Below, piece after piece: positions 1 through 10,400 of a stretch of DNA of 64,000 nt. Source of the stretch: Lytechinus pictus (taxonomy: Eukaryota > Echinodermata > Echinoidea > Temnopleuroida > Toxopneustidae). The notes beneath the pieces were generated by a model that had not been told where the DNA came from, ran no database searches, and saw only the letters and a list, made by a program, of their open reading frames with translations. The stretch's first letter is position 1. Each line of letters starts with the position of its first letter. The stretch spans positions 43,313,920 to 43,377,919 of the forward strand of contig NC_087247.1 in the NCBI RefSeq assembly GCF_037042905.1, in the 5' to 3' direction. The translations under genes were made by a program, and so were the position numbers.

Positions 1-558
1 GGGAACAGTTATGTGGCTTTTGTGTCCATCATACAGTAGGAGAACTCGTTGCTCAGCTTCCCGGTCTGGCAAGGATGGGATGAAATTCTTGCTCAGGAAC
101 TGTCTGAAGACATCACCATTACTCCACCCACTGTCCGTCATCTCGAGCCTGCTGCCTGGTAATGATCCCAGAGTCAGCTCTGCCATCCAATTCTTGCCTT
201 TAAATACAATATAGGGTGGCAATGAGGATCTCTCAGCTTATCCGCAGGCAAGGAGTGTTGTGGTTGCTGAGCGGTAGGAAACAATCGACAGCGATCTACT
301 ACCACTCGCCACCCTCAATGGTGAATGCTCCTGGTTAAAACCTGTTTCATCAACATTGTATATGAACCTAGGTTTGTTCTTAAGATCATACTTTATCAAG
401 ATCTTGTCCAGTTCTTGGTAGTATCGGGCAATCCTCTGACAGTGTTCCTCAAGGTAGCCTCTGGAACCCCACATCTGACCGCAGCCTTTCGGATGGAGCA
501 TCTCTTTGTCACCAACCGCATCACTTCTTCAATGCTTTCTGGTCCATAATTCACATAG
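1..558 (-). pseudogene. pogo/Tigger-like DDE transposase fragment, broken
   Basis: On the minus strand, about 558 down to 430 encodes a Psq-type helix-turn-helix (IEEVMRLVTKRCSIRKAAVRCG, seen as two short pieces around IRKAA and CGVPEATLR). The reading then shifts frame, and from about 440 down to 1 it encodes the first half of a DDE catalytic domain: RFIYNVDETGF (first catalytic Asp in NVDETG), then LPPYIVFKGKNW, then LLLYDGHKSH (second Asp). These are hallmarks of the pogo/Tigger/Jerky group of Tc1-mariner DNA transposons. Three defects are visible. The CENPB-type second helix-turn-helix between the Psq domain and the catalytic core is missing. A frameshift joins the two parts. An in-frame TAA lies near 239-241, just after LLACG. 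The copy also runs off the left window edge. It is dead as an autonomous transposase. Confidence 0.85.
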
Positions 559-1420
559 CTAGAAAGGTGTTTTTTTAGGATTTTTCTGTAAGAGTAATAT
601 ATATATATATATATTCAAAATAACAATATCTGATATTTTCGTCAATTTGTTTGTGATCGCACTATCTATCACAGCAAAGCCTATCAATTGACATCCATTT
701 TCCTCTATAACTCTCTTTTTTACATCATCAAAAATATATTAAAACATTTATTTCGTTCTTCAAATATGCTATCTCAATTCCATGGATCCACCCTTCAAAG
801 CTGTCAAAATCTCATGCCTCCCCCCCATGCCCTGCCCCTTTCTTTCACATGATATTGTGATCTGAAACTGGATAATGATAGAATAATTTGCATATTTGAA
901 TAAACATGCGCGTGCGTTTTTCAGATTTCGACCTAGAATCTCGGCATTATAAATGCCCTTTTTTATCATGAAAAACGATAAAGCAAGCGAAGTGCGAGCT
1001 TAAAATATTTAATATTCCGATCTGAAAAGGGTCAATCTAAGCTCTGTATTCAAGCAGCACTTCGTAGGAAAATTGTGAGGTGGATATGGATCACCGTTAA
1101 AAAGAGCTTATATGTTTCATTATTATTACTTTGAGTTTTGACATGGGACCAGGACATTCTAAGAACATTATGTCATATGAAAATGATGACTATCTTCTTT
1201 TTCTAAGTGCGAGATGAAACTTGTCGATATTCCATTCTAAAAAAGGGACAATTTTAAATTAATTTATTAATCTAATAAGCCTAATGAGAGCACGAAATCT
1301 GTTAATATTATGGCCTGAAAACTAGGCCCGTTTTGAGTACACGCACGGATCCCATACGCTGTGCAAATTTTAATCACTAAAATTTGACTGTCATACCCAC
1401 CCTTGAAGTTATGTTTTTGT
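559..1420. other. Non-coding AT-rich stretch
   Basis: No exon with recognisable protein similarity is seen on either strand. It holds a short (AT)n microsatellite at about 598-614 and a C-rich patch near 819-838. The short ORFs here show no family similarity. Confidence 0.6.
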
Positions 1421-2492
1421 CAGAGCGAGACTATAGGCGCCGCTTTTCCGACGGCGGCGGCGTCAACATCAAATCTTAACCTAAGGTTAAGTTTTTGAAA
1501 TTACATCATAACTTAGAAAGTATATGGACCTAGTTCATGAAACTTTATCATAAGGTTAATCAAGTAGTACTGAACATCCTGCCTGAGTTTCAGGTCACAT
1601 GACTAAGGTCAAAGGTCATTTAGGGTCAATGAACTTAGACCATGTTGGGGGAATTATTTTCAAAATCTTAACCGAAGGTTAAGTTTTTGAAATGACATCT
1701 TAACTTAGAAAGTATATGGACCTAGTTCATGAAACTTTAGGCATAAGGTTAATCAAGTATTAGTGAACATGCTGCCCGAGTTTCAGGTCACATGACCAAG
1801 GTCAAAGGTCATTTAGGGTCAATGAACTTTGGTCAAGTTGGGGGTATTTGTTGAATTACTATCATAACTCTGAAGGGTTATGGATCTAGTTCATAAAACT
1901 TGGACATAAGAGTAATCGAGTATCACTGAACATCCTGTACGAGTTTCAGGTCACATGACCATGGTCAAAGGTCATTTAAGGTCAATAATAATAATAGGCA
2001 TTTATATAGCGCCATCTATCTAGAAATATTCTATTCCGAGGTGCACAAGAAAAGAAAGAAAGAAAGTTTGGATGAGTGTCAAAGTGCCAATAACCAATAC
2101 TGTTAGAAAAGATAAGACTTCAGTTTAGATTTGAAGGTCTCCAGTGATGGTATCATTCTTAAATATATGGGCAAATTATTCCAGAGAGAAGGTGCTGAGG
2201 CAGAGAAAGCTCGCGCACCATATGCAACTTTGGCCATGTTGGGGTAATTGTTAAATTGCCATCATAACTTTGAAAGTTTATGGATAGAGTGAATGAAATG
2301 TGGACATGGGTGTAGTTGACAAGTTTTAAGTCACCGTTCAAATGTCATCTATGGTCAATGAACGTGGTGTTATGTCATTATATGAATGATGTTTTTGTAA
2401 ATGATTATTTTATAGTAGTTTTCAAAGTTAGCACTGCTGCTATATTAAATCGCGTAATGCAGGCGAGACTGCCAGAGGCATTCCACTTGTTG
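1421..2492 (+). repeat. Tandem-core interspersed element, copy 1 (DR1 array)
   Basis: It starts at CAGAGCGAGACTATAGGCGCC followed by a GC-rich (GGC)n segment, and ends at CCAGAGGCATTCCACTTGTT. Both ends recur, reverse-complemented, in the second copy at 51532-53542. The core is roughly three diverged tandem units of about 160-180 bp. Each has a block reading CAGGTCACATGACC, then AAGGTCAAAGGTCATTTA, then GGGTCAATGAAC. Perfect AGGTCA-A-AGGTCA sites lie at 1606-1618 and 1799-1811, and a near-perfect one (TGGTCAAAGGTCA) at 1962-1974. The array is interrupted at about 1985-2220 by a retroposon fragment. No protein is encoded, so this is a non-autonomous repeat. The left terminal sequence seen in copy 2 is missing here. 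Confidence 0.85.
1985..2220 (-). mobile_element. Retroposon 3'-tail fragment inserted in the tandem array
   Basis: On the minus strand the fragment ends in a GGCGCTATATAAATGCC segment followed by (TTA)n, the shape of a non-LTR retroposon or SINE 3' tail. It splits the unit that continues as ATGCAACTTTGGCC after 2220, so it inserted into an existing array. Related GCGCTATA(T/C)AA tails occur near 5160-5205 and 18190-18260. The family name is not recognised. Confidence 0.6.
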
Positions 2493-2518
2493 TTTAAGAA
2501 GCCACAGTGATGGTTGAG

Positions 2519-2596
2519 CGTGTAAGAAAGGTTCACCAGTGGTTCTTAAAGTCGCTCTTATCTTTCGAACAGCTTTATGAAACGGCCCCCAAGTTG
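2519..2596 (-). mobile_element. Half of a TTTCATAAAGCTGTTCG MITE
   Basis: The segment GGTTCACCAGTGGTTCTTAAAGTCGCTCTTA followed by GAACAGCTTTATGAAACGGCCCCC (read in pieces on the plus strand) matches the right half of the complete elements at 53721-53902 and 59231-59390. The left arm is absent, so this is a truncated copy. Confidence 0.7.
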
Positions 2597-4460
2597 TTTT
2601 TCTTTCCACCCTCTGACTGTGTCTCTATATATTGTCTGTCAGTACCCCCTCTCTCTCCCCATTTCTCTTTCACTCTCTCACCCTCCTGATGAACTGGCCC
2701 AGAAAGCACAAGGTACGGTCTGTAGAACCGCATTTTGTTCGGAGTGGGTTTAGTAAGAGGTCAACTCCTGTGGATTGTGCAATCAAAGACATGCATGTTT
2801 CCTATGTTATAACTCGAAGCATAGAGGTAGAAAGAAAAGTGGCTGTTGGTTTACTATCCCATATGCGTAGTTACTGCAAAATAATGTGGGCAAATAATGC
2901 AGTATGGATGATTAAAATGAAATTATTCTGGTTGTGAACATATACATTACATGAATGAATATAAATGAAAGAATAAAATGAAAGGATTGAAATAATTGAG
3001 TTGGCCTGATTTTCTCGAACTCTTTCAATCTAGCCCACCCCCCTCCCCTATACTTGTCTCTTTCCGTCTCTCCCGTTTCTCGATCAACTGTCTTCCCTCT
3101 CTCTCTCCATTGTTGCCCCCCTCCCTTTATTATCAACATTCCAGAAAACGGTTCAATTAGGGGCCAATGATCGAAGTGCATGTCATTCAACTCCAGTTGT
3201 GGATTGCGCAATAAATTCATGGTACAATCAAATTGAGCTTCTGTAATAGGAGTGTACACTGTTTGCAGTGTCCATGCCTTGAAAGCGATCGAGTGGCGGT
3301 AATGTCAATGTCAACGATCTCCTGCACAAACTTTCGAGTGAGATTGTCGATTTTATAAAAACAAAGCAATCTACAGTCATTTTTCAACACTTTATATTTG
3401 CTTATAAGAAAGAAAAATCAATGGAAAAAAAATATGAGTATTGTAATCATCAGTTCATGAAGTATTGGTGTAAATTTAGACAATGCAAGTTATCATACCT
3501 AACATAGCTGGCTGTTTGCACACTGAACATTAATAAATCATCCAACATAAATAAGTAGACAAAAATATTGGGAAGTAATTTTTTCGGTAGGTGTTGTGTT
3601 AACATTTCCATTTTTAAATTTCCATCCTTGATGAAAAAAAATATGAAAAGTTTTTTTTTGTTCTTTATCAGAATAGAAATAAAAAAATAAAACTGTAGAG
3701 GTATCTCACTAGACACTGTACATCATTTTATTTGAACATAGTTTAAATCCATACATTTTATCCATATCATAAACTCAATCAAAAATGATCACGGACGGAC
3801 AAGTGAGCAATGTAGCAAGATGATACCCCCTGCTAATACCGTGGAATGATCCAAATATGAAAATGAGAAACTTTGCTGGGCAGACATTTACAGTGAGGCA
3901 TCATTGAGGATCATTTCAACTCAATTATAGTCACTAAATAGGAGCCAGAATACACAAGAAAATGTACAGGTTAAAGGCCTGACCAGAGCTAAAAGTGAAC
4001 AAATGGGAATGTGCATAGGACAACATAGTATGTACATGTAAAGCTAAAATATGCATACAAACCGCTTGACAACAGATTTTTTATTTCAAAGAAAAACTTA
4101 AGGTAATGGTTTTTTATAGAAAGCTGATTTAGTCTGTCCAGGATACAAATTCATAGCAGAGGTCACTAATCTTACATGTATATGCACAATTTTTTTTCTT
4201 TTTGACAAATATGCATGTATGCCTTCAGGTTTGACAATTATTTAAATTGATCTTGGAGGGCCAATGCTAGGTTTACTACAGCCCAATTATTTCCCATTGC
4301 AATATTATTTGCTTAATAGTAACTCCCTCCTCTCCAACAACAAAATGCAAGGTATTGTATGTAATCATCAAATGAATTATTTATGGATTACATAGTGGAA
4401 AATTCTTGTGCCTCCTCCATAGCTGTTTCACTAAACATTGATTTTTGTTTGTTATTGCAG
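2597..4460. other. Non-coding stretch upstream of the first visible EIF4B exon
   Basis: It holds pyrimidine-rich patches at about 2625-2690 and 3035-3125 and otherwise AT-rich unique-looking sequence. The first coding exon of EIF4B, expected to be a few codons ending in phase 1, was not identified here. It could be hidden by its small size or lie left of the window. No promoter could be placed. Confidence 0.5.
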
Positions 4461-7400
4461 GACAGAAGAAAGGCAAGAAGAAGAAAGGGAAGACTCTGAA
4501 TCTAAATGAGTTCCTGTCAACAGGTGATAATACTCCTGCTCCTGGTACCAGCTTTGTTTATTCTTCAAAATCATCATGGGCAGATGAAGCAGCAGATGCA
4601 GATGGGGATTGTAAGTATCTTATGCATCCTTTACAAAAGGATTTCATAGTTTACAAAAAGTGGTTCTAAAAAGGAGGAATTAAGTAAATGATATCACTCA
4701 AATAGAATTACTGTAGTGTTCCTGCTGGAAATAATGAGCTATGCCAACAGCTTGTTAGAATGTATACATCAATTGCACATCAAAGGAGACTGAGTAAAAT
4801 GTTTAATAATTTATTTCACCATTTTCTGTATCAGTCTCCTGCTTTTTTTTAGATATTAAATCGCATTCCTTGAAATAATTAATGCAACAAGTGGCATGAA
4901 AAAGCTACCAATATTACCCATAAAGACTTATTATTACATGGTGCAATAAAGTTCAACATTTTTGCTCACACAAGACAGTAATTTCCATCAGCAATGAATT
5001 GATGCAAATTGTGCTGCACTGAACCCAGGTGAGGTGAATGGGTATCTGTCAGGAATTTATCCCTTGAAATGCATCCATGCTGTAAAAAGGCTGCTGGGCT
5101 AAAGCCAGGGTAATAATATCCAAGGCCTTTGGAAGCGCATAGGGGCGTTATGTCATAATGTGATATGCGCTATACAAGAACTGTGTTATTGTTATTATTA
5201 ACATAACATAGTGGGTTTCATTAATGATGTATCCTTGAACAGGATTAATTTACTATGCTGAAATAAATGTGCTGAATTGAGTCTAATTGATTTAAACAGA
5301 TTCAAAATTACCTTTGTGGATTTAAACCGTACTTCAGTATTAGACATTGTTTTACTAAGAATGGTTTGACTTTTTGACAGATTCCTCTTCAACACCATGG
5401 GGAAATTCCAGCGCATCTCTCCCTGAGCGTATATCCCTGCCCACTGCACCGAAGAGTGCCCAGCAAGTGGAGATAGACAAGAGCAAGCTTCCACCAAATC
5501 CTCCTTACACTATCTACCTTGGCAACCTACCTTTTGACTGTGCAACAGAAGATATCATGAAGTTTCTCAATGGAGCTAACTGTAATGTAAGTCTTAATTA
5601 TCAATATTAGTCATCAATAAAATGCAAAGCAACTTTTCCCCATCAATAGCACCTTCATAGAATATAGAATGATAAGTAGCCTATAGTATGTTTGAAAAAT
5701 ATTACATGGGCTGAGTATTGTCATTCAAATGACCTTTAAAAGCATGAACAATTTGCCAATCTTTAACCATATACTGTAGATCTAGGGCGGGGGGGGGGGT
5801 TCCCAAAAAGTTGCTGAAATTTCACAATTTCTTTTTATATTCATGAAATGGCCCTCTATTTTCTAATTTTTCCTGGAAATTCTTCTGATTTAGTTTGAAA
5901 CTACAAAAAAAAAGGAATAATATTTGCCTCTGAAAGATTGTTTATGATGTTACACTTGGTAAATATTAAAGTCCCACACGTAGACTTTCATGGTGTTGCA
6001 ACATTAAATGAAACAATTGTTTGATCCTCGATTTGTGGGTAGTTCTAGGGGTCTTGCTGGTAATTTGCCTTTATTGTTCATGCTCGGGCTGCTTGAGTAA
6101 AATCTCAGGTAATATATGACATAATGATATTCCTATCTTATGTAAAAAAGAATGACTGACTGTTGTACACTTTCAAAAAATGAGCTGTTATAATTTTTTT
6201 ATTGTTTGTCTTTTTGCTGTAGGTGAGTGATGTTAGGTTACCAACAGAGGGGGACACCCAGCGGCTTAAAGGCTTTGGATATGCAGAGGTTGATGATATG
6301 GAATCATTGTACAAGGCACTATCCCTCAACAATGCAGTGAGTAATTTTTGCATCTAATTTCATCATCAATATTTCAACATTTACATAGATCAAAAGAGTT
6401 CCTTTCAAAACTAGTGGAAGTAAAAGGCTGAGCACCTAAAATACATAATACTGAATTGTAATTCCCGCATCATCAGGTTAGATCTGAATATTGTTTCTGT
6501 TGAGTTGATAGATGAATTTTTGAATATTTATTTTCCAGAGTTCCGCAAAAATGTTTTCTTGCACTCCTGCTTTTCTATTTTTTTGAGGATTTCAGAGAAT
6601 TTATCTCTATTTCCCTTGCAGCAATTAAAAAGCAGACGGATTCGTGTTGATCTGGCGAGTCAGGCTCAAACAGGTTAGTATGATGACTGGTAATCCTAAG
6701 AGGAGATAAATTGAATAAGATTGACAGGTCTGTATCTCTAGTTCTTTGGGTGGGTATAGTAAAGATGGAAAAAAATATTGAGCAACAATGACAATATTAA
6801 AAGGGGGGGGGGGGGGGTCTGAACCCCCATTGGTGAAATGCAGGCAAAACAATACCTATATTCCTTAATATGCATAATTTGAAAATGTATTAAGAGGTAA
6901 ACATGATTCATGTTTTAAATGAAAGATTTTGCAGCATAAAATTCATAATTGAATGTGGCCAGACTTTTTCTTCTGCCAGGTTACGGTCTTAATAGATTAA
7001 TTTGAGAACTGTTACATCAGACAGGGGGTCACATTACATCCTGGACCTGATATCAACACTGTTTTTCATCTTCACTCAATTAATTATATTATTGGTTTTG
7101 GATATTGTGGAAGTGGTTTATGATACACCATGGACCTGTTGCATAAAACTTTTGCCATAAAAAAACTAGTAAATAAACCAAAAATCTGGCAAACAAAATA
7201 ATGCCATTGAAAATTACACATTAAAAAACTCTGGCAAAAAAATTATCCAGAGTTTTTTTAAGGCAAAAGTTGTTTGCAATGGGCCCAGAAGGAAGATTGA
7301 AATGGAGAATTTAGAAAGTGATAGGTTAGAAAGTAGAGTATCTTTAGGAAATGAGTGTATTTATTTAAACTTAAGAATGACTTTAAACCAGAAAGAAGTT

Positions 7401-10400
7401 AAGAGGATTGAGTAGTTGGAGAGTTGAGAGAAGGGTTATCTTTAGTCGGCGAGTGGAGTTGTAGAACAGGAGAGAAGACTTGACGCTTCAGGGAGGTTGA
7501 CTGTCCATCTTCAGGAGAGGGACAGTCGTCTGAAATTGAATCAAGGTATCATATTTTGTTCTATATCATTGTTATTATGTCCCTTTTCTCTGCTTTTGCA
7601 TATTCTCAGATGGCAAAGGTGGTGACAGAGGCTTCTTTGACAAAACCCCTGGTGATTGGAGGAGATCTGATAACTCAAATAGAAGTGAATGGAATCAGGG
7701 TATGGTCTTACTATTGTACATGCCCCCCCCCCCCCCCCCCCACTGATAACTTGAATAGAAGTGAATGGAATCAAGGCCAATTAATCAACCTGATTACTTA
7801 TGAGTTTCATATACAGCTTGTATTTTTTAAGGCAGATCCAATTCTATAAAATGATGAATATATAAAATGTAGACAAATTTTAGTGATAGATTCGAAGAAC
7901 AAGGGGGAAGTAGTTAAGTTTATAATGTGCTAGATTATTGAAGCTCTACAGTCAGCAGGCAAAAAAGAAAATGACCTTAAAGAAAGGTTTGGTTATATTT
8001 ATGTCATTTCATTTCTGTAAGTATAATCTTTGCTTATGTTCCGGGGGGGGGGGGGGGGGGGGATTCCTCCATTAGCTATCTTTTAAAACGCTTTTCAATT
8101 GTTAATTTGTTCATAAAGGTAGAATTCTCTTGTTAGAGGTCCAGTTAACCTATTGGAGACTGAATGATTTTGCTATAATACATTTTGCATAGACTCCAAC
8201 CCGCATCAATGCAGGCTCAGTCTCTTTTGGGTTAACACTAGTTAACTTAAACCACACTTTCTTTGAGTACCAGTTTGTTGATTCTTTAAACAGGTAAAGA
8301 TTATTTTTGTCCTTCTGTAGAAAATATTTTATAAAATGATATTGCTATGACAGAAAAAATAATGAGTATATCTCCTAGTAGGCTATATTTCTCATGGATT
8401 CTGTAATCTGATTGGTTGATTTTTATTGTGAGACAAACCTGTATTTACCTCTTTTACTGGGTCACAAAGATCAAACAGGTAATATGAGCCTGTATTATCT
8501 GTTTTGTGTGTGGCTGTTGGTTTAATTTTGTTTTCATTGTTACGTGCATGCCTAGTGCTGATTTCAACCAAGCACTACTATTTATGCATCAATTTCAATG
8601 GCAAAATGTTCATTCTTTTTAATGTGATCATTGTGATGTCATGAATGACTTTCTTTCCAAAATCACTCTCAAAATGCAGGGTTTTGCGCTGTGTTTAGTT
8701 CTATTCATTTCCCCTATTCTGCAATAATATAAGGATACACTTAAAGAGATAAAATCGTTACGCCCTGCTTGTTCTTACGAAATACGGGAAATATCTACTT
8801 TCTGGTTCCATATTCCATTCGGCCTCTGGCCTCATGGAATATGGAACCAGAACGTAGATATTTCCTGTATTACGTGAATGTGTAACTAATAGCATCCTGA
8901 ATTCATTGTTCATATTATTTAGTCATAGATATTGAACAAGGAATGCAAAATCTAGCATTCAGTAGAAGTGTGAATTTGAATTTCTATTTACTCCAGATTT
9001 ACATTTGGATTGACTTTGATAACAGTATCACACATGCTTGATAATTCATGTGAATGATTTATAGGTTTTATAAGAAGGGATTGACATTTTATTTGTTATT
9101 CATTGCATGGGTAATTGATGTGAAACTGAATGAAGTTTAATTGGCTTTCGATCTGGTTTTCACAGGTGGAGATAGATATGGTAGCTCTAACAGACCTAGT
9201 GGACCTAGCGAGAGTGATAGAGATAGATGGCGGGATAGAGGAAGTTCTGATAATGCTGGCAGCAGGGGATATGAAGGGGATAGAAGTTATAACAGAGACC
9301 GTGGAGGTGGATATGAAAGGAACTATGATCGTGGAGGAGGAGGAGGAGGATTCGAAAGGAACCTTGACAGAGACAGGGGAGGTGGCTTTGGTAGGGAATG
9401 GGATCGTGGGGGTGGTAGTGGCGGCTACTCTCGTGGTGGTGGATCCCAGCAAGATTATGGTTCTGATAGACGGAACGATAGAGGTCCCGATAGGGGCTAT
9501 AATCGTGGTGGTGGCCCTGATAGGGGTTATGACAGAGGTGGTCCTGATAGCAGCTATGGTAGAGGCGGCGGCCCTGATAGGGGCCCTGACAGGGGATATG
9601 AACGGGGAGGACCAGATAGAGGTGGAATGGACAGGGGCTATGAGAGAGGTGGATTTGGCCCAGGCAGAGATGAAGAAAGAGGTAAATGAAGTCATATTGT
9701 CTGAAAAAATATTACCAATGAGCAAAAATACTGTGCAAAGTCAGAAATTATTGTATAAAATCAGTCATGTAATATTATTCTGAAGTGTGAAATGAATAAT
9801 TGCTTAATTATACTCTATAGATAAGGGTACAAAAATCTGTTTTTTTTTTTTTAATTGGATAGATTCATAGATTTATTCCTTTTCAATTTTCCCTAGTAGA
9901 AATGAGAAAAGGGGTGTTGTAGTTAAATATAGCTTCAGTGAAGTGTTTAAAGGGGAATCCAACCCAAATAAAAACTTGTTTTTATAAGAAAAGGAAAAAT
10001 CAGACAAGTTGATAGGTGAAAATTTGAACAATATTGGACAAACAACAAGAAAGTTATGAATTTTTAAAAGTTGTAAATATTGGTAATCACCATACTCATG
10101 GAGACTTCAAATTGGCTGCATATGGGATGTCATAGTGATGTAAGGCAAGGACTACTCTTCCATGTACTCCAATACATATTATGCCTAAAATATCATTTTT
10201 CCCAAAAGTTTGATTTCAAATTATATTTTTCTTTCATGAGGACATTAAACAATATACTACCTGGGTTATATTTAGATTACTGCCCAGGGGAATGGGTACT
10301 TAGGAGAAAACCACATATCCCTGATAATAAAGTACATGGCCTATGGGAAAGTTGTCCTTGCCCCTTGTCATAATTTACTTACCCAGTTGCCAATTTGAAA

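Noticed and set aside
9096..9725. 209-codon minus-strand ORF opposite the EIF4B DRYG exon
   Set aside because: It mirrors a repetitive RGG/DRG coding exon; its Ser/Thr/Ile-rich product has no family similarity and no splice or start context.
9130..9783. 217-codon plus-strand ORF in another frame of the same exon
   Set aside because: Repetitive GGT/GAT codons keep a second frame open. The spliced EIF4B frame is supported by phase and homology.
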